Origin: Spirochaetales bacterium
GTDB lineage: Bacteria; Spirochaetota; Spirochaetia; DAHUYW01
Assembly (NCBI GenBank): GCA_027306915.1
Contig: DAHUYW010000005.1
Location: forward strand, 62,001 to 126,000
Length of the DNA stretch: 64,000 nucleotides
Direction of reading: 5' to 3'
A program made the position numbers and the translations under genes. Under the pieces are notes generated by a model. The model made no database searches and had not been told where the DNA came from. It was given only the letters and a program-made list of their open reading frames with translations. Positions 7,942 through 16,718 of this stretch are shown here, piece after piece (within the stretch, counting starts at the first letter, position 1; every line of letters begins with the position of its first letter).

Positions 7942-8370
7942 TCAGCCCAGTTTGATCCCTTGGTACTTGCCCTGCCCATTCACGAGGAGGTCTCCTTTCT
8001 CGTAGGTCATGTCCGGGCGCTTGAACTCCGCGAGATCCAACTCAGGGACAAGCTGGATTGCCGAAGTCGGGCAAATCTCCTCGCAATAGCCGCAGGAGAT
8101 GCAGCGAGCAAAGTCGATCTTGAAGGATGCGGGATAGCGGCTGCCGTCTTCGCGCTTTGCTCCCTGGATCGCAATGCAGCCGGTTGGGCAGGCGACCACG
8201 CAGCGGTTGCACGCCGTGCAGCGCTCCGTTCCGTCGGGATCGCGGGTAAGAATCACCCGTCCCCGCGACCGCGGCGCGAGCGTGCGCCTCTCGTCGGGAT
8301 ACTGCACGGTCACCCTCCGGTGAAAGGAGTGCAGGAAAACCGTCCAGATGGCTGTCAGAACGCTGAGCAT
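7942..8370 (-). CDS. nuoI: NADH-quinone oxidoreductase subunit I (two 4Fe-4S clusters)
   Basis: A 142-residue ferredoxin-type subunit. Both cluster motifs are intact: C51xxC54xxC57xxxC61P and C90xxC93xxC96xxxC100P, the pattern of NuoI, which carries clusters N6a/N6b and passes electrons toward the membrane arm of complex I. It starts 16 bases after the nuoCD stop with GGGGGAAAAG as ribosome site, so the two genes form an operon. The protein is at the short end for NuoI. No nuoB, nuoH or other subunit gene is in the window. Confidence 0.87.
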   Translation of the reverse strand: MLSVLTAIWTVFLHSFHRRVTVQYPDERRTLAPRSRGRVILTRDPDGTERCTACNRCVVACPTGCIAIQGAKREDGSRYPASFKIDFARCISCGYCEEICPTSAIQLVPELDLAEFKRPDMTYEKGDLLVNGQGKYQGIKLG

Positions 8371-8386
8371 GGACTTTTCCCCCTGA

Positions 8387-10096
8387 TCATCGGTCGATGT
8401 CGGCTAGGACGTAGTCGAGGCTCCCTACGATCGCGACGAAATCGGCAATGGTGAAGCCCTTGCTGAGAACGGGGAGCATCTGAACGTGGGCGAACGAGGG
8501 AGTGCGAATCCGGGTTCGGTAGGAGGTGAGCCCGCCCTCGCTTATCACGTAGTAGGTTGTGTTTCCCTTGATGGCCTCGACGGTAAAGGAGGTCTCGCCC
8601 ACCGGCATGGAAGGACCTCGCGGTCCCCTGCGCGGTGCCTCCCCCGGCGGAGTAGGCGGGTAGTCCGCCAGGTAGGGACCGGTTGGCATCGCCTTCAGAC
8701 ATTGCTCGATGATGCGCAGGCTCTGCCGTATCTCCTCGACATGGACAAAGGTGCGATCGTAGACGTCGCCCGCCACACCGATCGGCACGTCGAACTCGAA
8801 TTGATCGTAGCCTCCATAGGGACGCTTCTTGCGCAGGTCCCACTCGAGGCCCGCCGAGCGAAGCATCGGACCAGTGGCGCCCCACTCCTTGGCTTCTTCG
8901 ATCGTGAAGTCCCCGACCCCCTGCGTGCGTTTCTTGAAGATTCCGCTTCGGAGGACCAGCCTGTCGTACTCGGCGAGCCTCTTGGGCATGTACGCAAGGA
9001 AATCCGCAACCATCTTGTCCCACCCCTGCGGGAGGTCCTGGGCGATTCCGCCGATGCGGAACCAAGAGGGGTGCATGCGCCCACCAGCGATCGACTCAAC
9101 GATATCAAGGGCGCGCTCTCGATCGTTGAAGGTGAAGAAGACGGGCGTGATCGCACCGACATCCTGGACCAGGGTTCCGTAGTAGACAAGGTGGCTTATG
9201 ACCCGAAAGAGCTCCGAGAGCATGATCCGGACTACCTTTGCGCGATCCGGCACCTCGATCCCGGCAAGGGTCTCGAGCGCCATGAGGTAGGGCAGCTCGT
9301 TCATCACGCCGCCGAGGTAATCAATGCGATCGGTGTACGGGATGAAGGCATTCCAAGACTGCCGCTCGGCTATTTTCTCAGCTCCGCGGTGATGAAAGCC
9401 GATGTCGGTGGCAACATCTTCGATCTCCTGCCCGTTGAGCCGGCAGACGACCCGCAGCAGGCCGTGGGTCCCCGGGTGCTGGGGACCCACGTTGAGGACC
9501 ATGTGGTCGAAGTCGTCGCCTTCATCGGTCCATCCCCATTCCTCGGGCTTGAAGCGCTCCTCTTCGTCTTGCTCCGCCGCAACATCCTCGGGGAGCAGAA
9601 AGGGGCCCATCTCGGTGGCGCGGGAGGGGTGATCCTTGCGAAGTGGGTGTCCCTTCCACCATGGAGGCATCAGGATGCGGCGCATGTTCGGATGACCTTC
9701 GAAGGTAATTCCGAACATGTCCCACGCCTCACGTTCGTACCAGTCGGCAGAGGGCCAGATGTCCGTGATCGAGGGGATCGAAGGGGTCTCGCCCACGAGG
9801 GCGACCTTGATGCGCATGTCTCTGTCGCGTTCGTACGACAGGAGATGATAGATGACCGTGAAATCAGCGGGGGGCAATCCGTCGCGGTGCGTGCGTTTCC
9901 GCTCGTCGACCGCGAAGAGATCGTAGAGCGTCGTGAACGGCCGCGCGACGCCCGACTTGAGATGCCTCAGGATCTCCTTGACCCTGCTTGGCGCCACCCA
10001 ACAGGTAGGCATTCCGTCCGCAGTAGTCTGCGGCGAAATCTCCGCTGCTCCGAATTGCTGCTGAAGTTCGACAATGATGTCCGTGGCTACATCCAT
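8387..10096 (-). CDS. nuoCD: Fused NADH-quinone oxidoreductase subunits C and D
   Basis: A 569-residue fusion: NuoC (30-kDa subunit, about 1-175, with [19 protein letters not shown] and LRKDHP) joined to NuoD (49-kDa subunit, about 200-569, starting at [11 protein letters not shown] and containing FHHRGAEK and [10 protein letters not shown]). The cysteines that bind nickel in the related group 4 hydrogenases are absent where NuoD has YTDRID, so this is a quinone-reducing complex I subunit and not a hydrogenase. The start at ATG 10096 fits the family N terminus, though the purine stretch before it abuts the codon. A good promoter lies about 50 bases upstream. Only nuoI follows; the remaining complex I genes must be elsewhere if a complex is made. 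Confidence 0.92.
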   Translation of the reverse strand: MDVATDIIVELQQQFGAAEISPQTTADGMPTCWVAPSRVKEILRHLKSGVARPFTTLYDLFAVDERKRTHRDGLPPADFTVIYHLLSYERDRDMRIKVALVGETPSIPSITDIWPSADWYEREAWDMFGITFEGHPNMRRILMPPWWKGHPLRKDHPSRATEMGPFLLPEDVAAEQDEEERFKPEEWGWTDEGDDFDHMVLNVGPQHPGTHGLLRVVCRLNGQEIEDVATDIGFHHRGAEKIAERQSWNAFIPYTDRIDYLGGVMNELPYLMALETLAGIEVPDRAKVVRIMLSELFRVISHLVYYGTLVQDVGAITPVFFTFNDRERALDIVESIAGGRMHPSWFRIGGIAQDLPQGWDKMVADFLAYMPKRLAEYDRLVLRSGIFKKRTQGVGDFTIEEAKEWGATGPMLRSAGLEWDLRKKRPYGGYDQFEFDVPIGVAGDVYDRTFVHVEEIRQSLRIIEQCLKAMPTGPYLADYPPTPPGEAPRRGPRGPSMPVGETSFTVEAIKGNTTYYVISEGGLTSYRTRIRTPSFAHVQMLPVLSKGFTIADFVAIVGSLDYVLADIDR

Positions 10097-10146
10097 CCTG
10101 CTTTCTGCGAAGATTTAGGACGTACTGTTTATGATTTCTTTAGAGA

Positions 10147-10175
10147 AGTATAAACGCCTCGCCGGAAACTTGCAA
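10147..10175 (-). promoter_or_regulatory. Promoter of nuoCD-nuoI
   Basis: TTGCAA (10170-10175) and TATACT (10147-10152) on the minus strand with an ideal 17-base spacer, giving an mRNA leader of roughly 45 bases before nuoCD. It shows the pair is transcribed by itself, not as the tail of a longer nuo operon. Confidence 0.62.
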
Positions 10176-10192
10176 GCGAAGGCGCGCACCTC

Positions 10193-10687
10193 CTATGCAG
10201 CCGGAGCGCCCAGCGGCGCGAAACCGTAGATCTGTGCAAGCACGACGAGCGCTATGGGGAGGATCACCAAAAAGATGAGCTGAATGACCCAATGGAGCTT
10301 CTTGAGACCGCCAAGGAGAATCCCCAGAATAACGACCCCGATGGCCACGAGAAATACGAAGCGGTGGTTTCCGAAATAGACGATCGAGTCGGTAAGCTTG
10401 CGGTACCAACCCATGAATCCGATCTCGGTGGTCGTGGACAGGAGAAAGAAGCTCACCACCGCACCGACCAGGACGGGGGCATAGATCTCGCTTTTCCCCA
10501 GGAGGATGCGCAGGAGGATCAGCCCATAGAACACAATGACGAAAAACGAGGCCGAGCCGAACTTGCCGAGCGAGCGGTGCAGGAAGTCGAGCGGTCCCGG
10601 AACACCAAAGACGGCAAGTCCGATGGGCACGAGCAGGATGAACCCTATCCAGGAGAGGGCGTTTAACACACGTTCGTAGACCTTCAT
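10193..10687 (-). CDS. Small multi-pass membrane protein of unknown function
   Basis: A 164-residue protein with about five hydrophobic segments (roughly residues 10-30, 40-60, 68-85, 108-128 and 136-155) and short polar loops; no recognisable catalytic or transport motif. The start at ATG 10687 has AAAGGGGG at a suitable distance; an ATG 21 bases upstream is less likely. It ends just upstream of the nuoCD promoter on the same strand and diverges from the aldo/keto reductase. I do not recognise the family; a role linked to nuoCD is not supported by anything but position. Confidence 0.72.
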   Translation of the reverse strand: MKVYERVLNALSWIGFILLVPIGLAVFGVPGPLDFLHRSLGKFGSASFFVIVFYGLILLRILLGKSEIYAPVLVGAVVSFFLLSTTTEIGFMGWYRKLTDSIVYFGNHRFVFLVAIGVVILGILLGGLKKLHWVIQLIFLVILPIALVVLAQIYGFAPLGAPAA

Positions 10688-10845
10688 GCGCGACCCCCTT
10701 TCGTTCAAGTCGTTTGGAGAATGGCTGTATGATAACCGCCCTACCCGCGCGCGTCAAACCACTTTCGTCGGACGGCCCGTAGGTGGTAGAGTGGACCGGC
10801 AGCCCGAGGGGGCCTCGTCCCTCTCGGCGCCGGAAAGGGAGCTTC

Positions 10846-11826
10846 ATGATGGAATATGTGAGATTGGGAAAGACAGGCCTCAAGGTGTCCAGGATATGTC
10901 TCGGCACCATGACCTACGGGACACCGAAGTGGAGGGACTGGGTCCTCGACGAGCGGGAGAGCCGCCCGTTCTTTAAGCGCGCCATCGAGGCAGGCATCAA
11001 TTTCTTCGATACCGCCGATATGTACTCCCTTGGGGAGAGCGAAGAGGTTACCGGCCGGGCGCTGGCTGACTTCGCGCGGCGCGAGGAGGTTGTCGTCGCG
11101 ACGAAGGTCTTCAATCCGATGGGAACAGACCCGAACGCGAGGGGACTTTCGCGCAAGCACGTCCTTTCCGCAATCGATGCCTCGCTGCGGCGTCTCAAAA
11201 TGGATTATGTCGATCTCTATCAGATACACCGGTGGGACGATGCGACCCCCATCGAGGAGACTCTGGAGGCCTTGAACGACGTGGTTCGTGCGGGAAAGGC
11301 AAGGTACATCGGCGCGTCGAGCATGTACGCCTGGCAGTTCGCGAAAGCCCTCTGCCTATCGGATCTCCATGGATGGTCGCGGTTCGTCTCGATGCAGAAT
11401 CACTACAACCTGGTGTATCGCGAAGAGGAGCGCGAGATGATTCCCTTGTGCGTCGATCAGGGCATCGGGGTGATCCCGTGGAGCCCCCTCGCCCGCGGTT
11501 TTCTCGCCGGCAACCGGACGGCTGCAAAGAGCGGCGAGACGACGCGCAGCAGGAGCGACGAGTTTGCCCACCGTCTCTACTACCAACCGGAGGACTTCGC
11601 CATAGTCGATAGGGCCGCCGAAGTGGGCAAAGCGATGGGGAAGAGCAGCGCACAGGTGGCGCTCGCATGGATGCTGTCAAAGCCTTACATGACGAGTCCG
11701 ATCGTCGGCGCGAGCAAACCAGAGCACCTCGACGAGGCTCTCGAGTCAACAACCATCAGCCTTACGGCCGAACAGATCGCCTACCTCGAGGCGCCCTACA
11801 AGCCGCATCCGGTTGCCGGACACTGA
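10846..11826 (+). CDS. Aldo/keto reductase
   Basis: A 326-residue NADPH-dependent oxidoreductase of the AKR superfamily. The N-terminal MEYVRLGKTGLKVSRICLGTM is typical of the YajO/Tas-like branch. The catalytic tetrad is present: D55 and Y60 in FFDTADMYSLGESE, K87 in VVATKVF and H128 in DLYQIHRWD. A C-terminal nucleotide-binding region (SSAQVALAWMLSKP, then PIVGASKPEHLDEAL) completes the barrel. Substrate unknown. GGGAG precedes the start; ATG 10849 is an equally good alternative. It is a single-gene unit. Confidence 0.92.
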   Translation: MMEYVRLGKTGLKVSRICLGTMTYGTPKWRDWVLDERESRPFFKRAIEAGINFFDTADMYSLGESEEVTGRALADFARREEVVVATKVFNPMGTDPNARGLSRKHVLSAIDASLRRLKMDYVDLYQIHRWDDATPIEETLEALNDVVRAGKARYIGASSMYAWQFAKALCLSDLHGWSRFVSMQNHYNLVYREEEREMIPLCVDQGIGVIPWSPLARGFLAGNRTAAKSGETTRSRSDEFAHRLYYQPEDFAIVDRAAEVGKAMGKSSAQVALAWMLSKPYMTSPIVGASKPEHLDEALESTTISLTAEQIAYLEAPYKPHPVAGH

Positions 11827-12008
11827 CGGAGTGCTGCGGGACTCCATCTCGGCGCCAAGACGGTTCTTTTGCGAACCACCTCGTCGCTCGTGCCCGGTCG
11901 ACCGGCTTCCCGAGCGTGGAGGACAGCGCGTCGCGGGCCGACGGCAACCCTTTACTTTTCCTCGTGAGGCCATTACTCTAGTAATATAGTCAGTTTTGGG
12001 ACGGAACC

Positions 12009-13004
12009 ATGAACCATCAAACCCGTGTCTATGATGATATCTTCGAGCTGCTCCCCAGCGAAGAGAACCCTAGCCCGCTCGTCCGAATCAATCGCCTGAA
12101 CAGCTCTCCGGATTCCAATCTCTACGCGAAGCTTGAGTGGATGAACCCATTCGGATCCGTCAAGGACCGGGCCGCCTATGAGATGCTTCGCGACCTTGAG
12201 GAGAGGGGCGAGGTCGGCAACGGGCGCGGGATCGTGGAGCCCACGTCAGGCAATACGGGTATCAGTCTTGCGGCGATGGCAAAGGCACGGGGCTACCACA
12301 TGCGAGCGGTCGTCCCCGAGCGCATTCCTCTCGAGAAAAAAGTTCTCCTCAAGATCATGGGGGCGGAGATCGATGTGGTCAGCGATTCACTCTGCCCGGT
12401 TCCCGGCCAGAGCGGTGGGACGATCAACCTTGCCAAGACCCACGCGAAGGCTCAGAAGAGCCGCTATGTCATGCCGAACCAGTACGAAAACCGGAACAAC
12501 GTCGAGGCACACGTGCGAACGACCGGGCCGGAAATCTGGCGGCAAACGGAAGGGAAGATCACCCATCTGTTCGTTTCTTTGGGCACCTGCGGGACCGTCA
12601 CGGGCTGCGCGACCTACTTGAAAAGGAAGAACCCCAAGGTGAAGATCGTGGCGGTTCAACCGACCGAGGGACATGACGTCCCCGGCCTCCGCAATCTCAA
12701 GGAGCTTGAGGTTACCAAGCTTTACGATCCCTCGCTCATCGACGAGGTCTTGGAAATCGACTATGAGCTTGCGTACGAGCGTGTCCTCGACCTTTGCCAG
12801 ATCGAGGGGCTCCTTGCCGGGCCCAGCGCCGCGCTGGTCTGCGAAGGGGCGCTCCGCGTCGCACAGCGCGAAGCGGTCGCTTTCGGCGTGATGATCTTCG
12901 CCGACAGCGTCTTCAAGTATGTTTCCAGCATGATGCGCCATCTGCCGCGCCTGACGGAGGGCCTTGTCCCCGACGCGCTTGCGCAGATGACGACCGTGTT
13001 CTAG
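12009..13004 (+). CDS. PLP-dependent cysteine synthase/cystathionine beta-synthase family enzyme
   Basis: A 331-residue fold-type II PLP enzyme. The PLP lysine is K52 in FGSVKDRAA and the phosphate/substrate loop is EPTSGNTGIS (77-86). A glycine-rich cofactor loop (SLGTCGTVTGCATYLK) lies near 190. These are the signatures of O-acetylserine sulfhydrylases and relatives. Two replacements of usual text, the PGQSGG stretch near 135 and an EGHDVPGLRN segment near 220, place it in a branch away from typical CysK, so the acceptor could be O-acetylserine, O-phosphoserine or another amino acid. No serine acetyltransferase gene is nearby. It stops four bases before the convergent mlaD stop. Confidence 0.85.
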   Translation: MNHQTRVYDDIFELLPSEENPSPLVRINRLNSSPDSNLYAKLEWMNPFGSVKDRAAYEMLRDLEERGEVGNGRGIVEPTSGNTGISLAAMAKARGYHMRAVVPERIPLEKKVLLKIMGAEIDVVSDSLCPVPGQSGGTINLAKTHAKAQKSRYVMPNQYENRNNVEAHVRTTGPEIWRQTEGKITHLFVSLGTCGTVTGCATYLKRKNPKVKIVAVQPTEGHDVPGLRNLKELEVTKLYDPSLIDEVLEIDYELAYERVLDLCQIEGLLAGPSAALVCEGALRVAQREAVAFGVMIFADSVFKYVSSMMRHLPRLTEGLVPDALAQMTTVF

Positions 13005-13008
13005 CGGT

Positions 13009-13902
13009 CTAGAAGAGCTTCACCGTCACGTACTTCTGCGGATTCTTCTTGATGTCCTCGACAAGCGCCCTGAACTGACTGACGGCTTGCTTCATCTCCA
13101 TGTAGAGAGAATCGTCCTTGACTAGCTTGCCGAGCGTCCCTTTGCCCGCCTCGACCTGCGAGAGAACGGAATTGAGCGCTGCAAGCGAAGAGCTCGTTTG
13201 CCGGATCGCCGATTGCAGCTCGATCGAGGTACGGTCGATCGAGCTGATGGTCGCGTCGAGCGTTTGAATGGTCCGGCGCACCGGCTGGCGATTTTCGCCG
13301 CTTATCGCCGAAAGGTTGTCCATGGTCGTCTTCAGCGCGAGACGATTGTCGGCGAGAATTCCTTGGAGCGTGGCGATGGTCTCGTTCAGGTTGTTTATGG
13401 TCCCGTAGACGCTCTTCAGCGTGGTAGCGCCGGAGAGATTGTCGATGTTTGAGAGGATCGTCGAAACCTGTTGCTGCACCTGTCCGGCGCTCGAGGCGAG
13501 CCCGAGAAGCCCGTTCTCGCTGCTGCCCAGCACCCCTGCATTTGCGCGCAGCTTTTTGGTTGAGACCCCAGGGCGAATTTCCACTACCTTGTCGCCGAGC
13601 AGGCTCGAGCTCTTGATGACAAATCGAGAATCGCTCGGGATATCGGGGTTTCCCTTGAGCTTCATCTCGACAACGACCCCTTTCCGATCGATCGTGAGCG
13701 AATCGACCGTCCCGACGGCGATGCCGCGAAAGAGGACTGAGTCTCCTGCCGCAAGACCGTCCGCATCGGGCACAGTCATGACAATTCGCATGCCGCTGAC
13801 GAAAAGATCTGAGGTTCCCAGGGCGAGTATCCCGAGGACGACGATGAGCGTCGCAGCGGTAACCCCGATTCCGATTCCGAGCTCGCTATGCTTTGTTCTC
13901 AT
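13009..13902 (-). CDS. mlaD: MCE-domain substrate-binding protein of a lipid ABC transporter
   Basis: A 297-residue protein anchored by one N-terminal membrane helix (about 9-30), then an MCE domain (about 36-115, with GDSVLFRGIAVGTV) and a long helical C-terminal region rich in Gln, Ser and Asn that probably forms a tube-lining coiled coil. MlaD homologues form hexameric rings that pass phospholipids between membranes. The start ATG 13902 lies 17 bases inside the end of the ATPase gene, so translation is coupled; the longer reading to 14049 is only antisense-like overlap. The third gene of mlaE-mlaF-mlaD. Confidence 0.88.
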   Translation of the reverse strand: MRTKHSELGIGIGVTAATLIVVLGILALGTSDLFVSGMRIVMTVPDADGLAAGDSVLFRGIAVGTVDSLTIDRKGVVVEMKLKGNPDIPSDSRFVIKSSSLLGDKVVEIRPGVSTKKLRANAGVLGSSENGLLGLASSAGQVQQQVSTILSNIDNLSGATTLKSVYGTINNLNETIATLQGILADNRLALKTTMDNLSAISGENRQPVRRTIQTLDATISSIDRTSIELQSAIRQTSSSLAALNSVLSQVEAGKGTLGKLVKDDSLYMEMKQAVSQFRALVEDIKKNPQKYVTVKLF

Positions 13903-14638
13903 AGAGGACGTCCAATTCTCCGCGGATAAAGCTGTTGAAGAGTCTGTTTTCTTGATTCCACATCTCGCCTGCCTCACAGATGTGCTCGATTCTGCCAGCA
14001 TGAAGTAGCGCCACCCGCTGGGAGAATCTCTGAAGATGCACAATATCATGGCTCACCACCAGTGAGGTCGTGTGCAGCTCTCTGTGCAGCTTGATGATGA
14101 GATCGTGCACCATGTTCGCCAGGACGGGATCGAGCCCCGTGGTCGGCTCGTCGTAGAAGAGGTACTTCGGGCGAGCAGCGATCGCCCTTGCTATGGAGGC
14201 TCGCTTGATCATCCCGCCGCTCAATTCCTCCGGATAGAGGTTGTCGGCGTCCCGGAGGCCGACGAGATCAAGGCTCTCCCGTATCAACGCGTCGCGCTCG
14301 GGTTTCGAAAGGTTATGGCGCACCGCAAGCGCCAGCTCGATGTTCTCCTGAACGGTCAGTGAGTCCCACAGCGCTCCTTGCTGGAACACCATGCTGATCT
14401 GGCTCCGTACGCGCTCGTTGAACTCATTCTCCGAGAGGTCGGTAATGTCCAAGTCGTCGAGGTAGACCTTCCCCCCGTCCGGCTCCACCAGCCCCACGAT
14501 CATCTTGAGAAGCACGGACTTCCCGATACCGCTCATGCCGATGATGCTGAGTATCTCCCCGTCGTTGAGAGTCAGGTTCACGTCCTCGAGGACCCGGTTG
14601 TCGCCAAAGGACTTCTGCAGGTGCTCGATGACTACCAT
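13886..14638 (-). CDS. mlaF: ABC transporter ATPase, MlaF type
   Basis: A 250-residue cytoplasmic ATPase. Walker A is GMSGIGKS (34-41), the Q-loop is FQQGALWDSLTV, the signature is LSGGM (139-143) and Walker B is YLFYDEPT (159-166) followed by the D-loop GLDP and the switch histidine in VVSHD. The FQQGALWDSLTVxEN text is characteristic of MlaF and its relatives. It energises lipid movement by the MlaE/MlaD complex. ATG 14638 overlaps the mlaE stop by seven bases. Confidence 0.93.
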   Translation of the reverse strand: MVVIEHLQKSFGDNRVLEDVNLTLNDGEILSIIGMSGIGKSVLLKMIVGLVEPDGGKVYLDDLDITDLSENEFNERVRSQISMVFQQGALWDSLTVQENIELALAVRHNLSKPERDALIRESLDLVGLRDADNLYPEELSGGMIKRASIARAIAARPKYLFYDEPTTGLDPVLANMVHDLIIKLHRELHTTSLVVSHDIVHLQRFSQRVALLHAGRIEHICEAGEMWNQENRLFNSFIRGELDVLYENKA

Positions 14639-15411
14639 ATGAAGTACAGCACCGCCGAGATTATGTAGTCGAGAAACAAGATAGCAATTGCAGTCCAAAC
14701 AAAGGCTTGGGTAGTCGCGGCCCCCACCCCTTTTGCGCCTCGTCGCGAGCCCAAACCGAAGTAGGAGCCGACGATCACGATAACCTCGCCGAATACGACT
14801 GCCTTGATGATGCTTGCAAAAACGTCCGTAACGACAAAGGAATGGCGCATTCCCTTAACGAAGCCGACCCACGTGAGGTGGATCGTGAAGTGGGACGAGA
14901 CGAACCCTGCGAGAATGGCGATGAGGTCGCTGTAGATAATGAGGACCGGAAAGGCGACGAGCGCCGCTACCACGCGCGGCATGACGAGGAACTCGACCGG
15001 ATCGATCGCCATTGCCCGCAAGGCATCGATCTGCTCAGTCACCTGCATCGCGCCGAGCTCGGAGGCGATTCCCGCCCCCACGCGTCCCGCCAGAATCAGG
15101 GATAGAATGAGCGGCCCCATCTCAAGAAGGACAGCCCGCAGGATGAGCCCTCCCTCGATCCACGGAGGGGTTGCCGCGTTGATCTGGGTTCCGATCTGCA
15201 CTCCGAGTATGAGGCCCATCGCTGTCGCCGTGACGGTTGCCACCGGCCGGGAGCGGCGTTCGAGATTTACATACTGCTCGACGATCTGCGGCAGATACTT
15301 CGGAATTCTCCGCCAAGCTGCAAGACTCTCGAACGTGAGGATGGTTACTCGGCCATATGCGCTCATGAACTGAGCGGCGTACCTCCCCACCACCGCAAAA
15401 GGGTTCCTCAT
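14632..15411 (-). CDS. mlaE: Lipid ABC transporter permease, MlaE type
   Basis: A 259-residue inner-membrane permease with the MlaE family core GPLILSLILAGRVGAGI followed by ELGAMQVTEQIDALRAM, and about five transmembrane helices. With mlaF and mlaD it forms a trans-envelope phospholipid transporter that maintains outer-membrane asymmetry or imports lipids. mlaA, mlaB and mlaC are not present nearby, as in several deeply branching bacteria. No Shine-Dalgarno precedes ATG 15411; instead a -10-like TATTGT lies six bases upstream, so the message may be leaderless. Confidence 0.92.
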   Translation of the reverse strand: MRNPFAVVGRYAAQFMSAYGRVTILTFESLAAWRRIPKYLPQIVEQYVNLERRSRPVATVTATAMGLILGVQIGTQINAATPPWIEGGLILRAVLLEMGPLILSLILAGRVGAGIASELGAMQVTEQIDALRAMAIDPVEFLVMPRVVAALVAFPVLIIYSDLIAILAGFVSSHFTIHLTWVGFVKGMRHSFVVTDVFASIIKAVVFGEVIVIVGSYFGLGSRRGAKGVGAATTQAFVWTAIAILFLDYIISAVLYFIW

Positions 15412-15417
15412 GAGGCT

Positions 15418-15423
15418 ACAATA
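15418..15423 (-). promoter_or_regulatory. -10-like box of mlaE, possible leaderless start
   Basis: TATTGT on the minus strand, six bases from the mlaE ATG. The match to TATAAT is four of six and the -35 is weak, so this is the least certain of four such sites. Confidence 0.3.
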
Positions 15424-15560
15424 TCAGAACATCGTGGAGAGCGGGAAGTGGGTCTTCGAATCGGTCGCAAATCTCCAAGAACTCGATAGGGTGGATAAAG
15501 TCACGAAAGTGTTTTATCATGAAGGCCGCTGATTTGCTGTGCATCCAAGAGAGGAGGACT

Positions 15561-16709
15561 ATGGTAACAGTCAGGGAAGCTGTGACGCGACGGGACATCA
15601 GGGAGTTCGTGCTGTTCCCCTGGAGTGTATATAGGGGGGACTCCAACTGGGTGCCACCGATTATCATGGATACGCTTCGCATGCTCAACAGGCGGCGTTC
15701 GCCGTTCTTTGAGTTCGGCGAAGCCGCCTATTTCCTCGCTTATAGGGACGGCAGGTGCGCCGGCCGCATTTCCGCCCACATCAATCACAATCACAATGAG
15801 TTCCATGGCACCAAGGACGGTTTCTTCGGCTTCTACGAATGCATAAACGACGACGAGGCTTCGCGGGCTCTCCTCAGCGCGGCAGAGAGCTGGGTGACTG
15901 CGAAAGGAATGAGCAAGATAATCGGCCCCGAAAGCTTCACTGTCTATGATGAACAGTGCCTTCTCGTCGACGGGTGGGACGCTAATCCCCCAACCCCCGT
16001 CGTCATGGAGGTCTACAATCCTCGGTATTACGTCGAGCAGATGACGAAGGCCGGTTACGGGAAGGAAATCGACTGGTATGCCTTCAAGGTTGATGGAAGC
16101 GCTCCGATTCGGGATGGTCTTCTCAGGGCAAAAGAGCGTCTCGTCAATCAGAAGGGATATGTCTTTCGCAACGTCAACTTCAAACGACTTGACGAAGAGA
16201 TCGCGAAGATCAAGGTGATCTTCAACGAGGCGTGGGCTGACAATTGGGGGCACTATCCGTTCACGGACCGTCAATTCAATCAGATCAAGGAAGCCCTCCT
16301 GCTCTTCGTCGACCCCCGTCTTTGTTTCATCGTGGAAACCAAAGAGGGAGCCCCGGTCGGCTGCTCAATAACCCTGCCCGACATAAACCCGGCGGTGAAG
16401 CGGATGAACGGGCGTTTCCTTCCCTTTGGATGGCTGCACTTTCTTTACGGTCGAAAGCACAGCGAAGGAGCACGCACCTTCATGATGGGTGTGATGAAGG
16501 AGTACCGCAATCAGGGCGTCGACATTGCTATGGTGGTCGAAACCATCAAGACCGGACTGGCCGCAGGATACAAGTGGTCGGAGTGTTCGCTCGTCGTGGA
16601 AACGAATCTCAACATGATCCGACCGATAGAAAAATGGGGCGGGACGCGGTACAAATCCTACCGACTCTTCAGCAAGCAACTTGCGTCCGGCGGGACAAAA
16701 CACGACTGA
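15561..16709 (+). CDS. GNAT-fold-like protein (YghO/IprA-like)
   Basis: A 382-residue soluble protein. It begins with a short TVREAVTRRDIREFVLFPWSVYRGDSNWVPP segment and has an acetyltransferase-like core, including the loop PVGCSITLPDINPAVKRMNGRFLPFGW and a C-terminal EYRNQGVDIAMVVETIKTGLAAGYKWSECS strand-helix unit ending in EKWGGTRYKSYRLFSK. This pattern occurs in a widespread family of uncharacterised GNAT-like proteins, often near lipid or stress genes. I recognise the family but not a reaction. ATG 15561 has GAGAGGAGG just upstream. It diverges from mlaE and is ten bases upstream of the regulator gene. Confidence 0.75.
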   Translation: MVTVREAVTRRDIREFVLFPWSVYRGDSNWVPPIIMDTLRMLNRRRSPFFEFGEAAYFLAYRDGRCAGRISAHINHNHNEFHGTKDGFFGFYECINDDEASRALLSAAESWVTAKGMSKIIGPESFTVYDEQCLLVDGWDANPPTPVVMEVYNPRYYVEQMTKAGYGKEIDWYAFKVDGSAPIRDGLLRAKERLVNQKGYVFRNVNFKRLDEEIAKIKVIFNEAWADNWGHYPFTDRQFNQIKEALLLFVDPRLCFIVETKEGAPVGCSITLPDINPAVKRMNGRFLPFGWLHFLYGRKHSEGARTFMMGVMKEYRNQGVDIAMVVETIKTGLAAGYKWSECSLVVETNLNMIRPIEKWGGTRYKSYRLFSKQLASGGTKHD

Positions 16710-16718
16710 GCATCGTGG

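Noticed and set aside
8486..10153. A 555-residue open frame antisense to nuoCD
   Set aside because: It mirrors the third-position GC of nuoCD; the translation is Arg/Gly/Asp-rich and unlike any protein family.
11827..12008. Promoter of the cysteine-synthase-like gene (TTTACT-N17-TACTCT)
   Set aside because: Both boxes match consensus poorly; an AT-rich stretch is present but no confident pair could be chosen.
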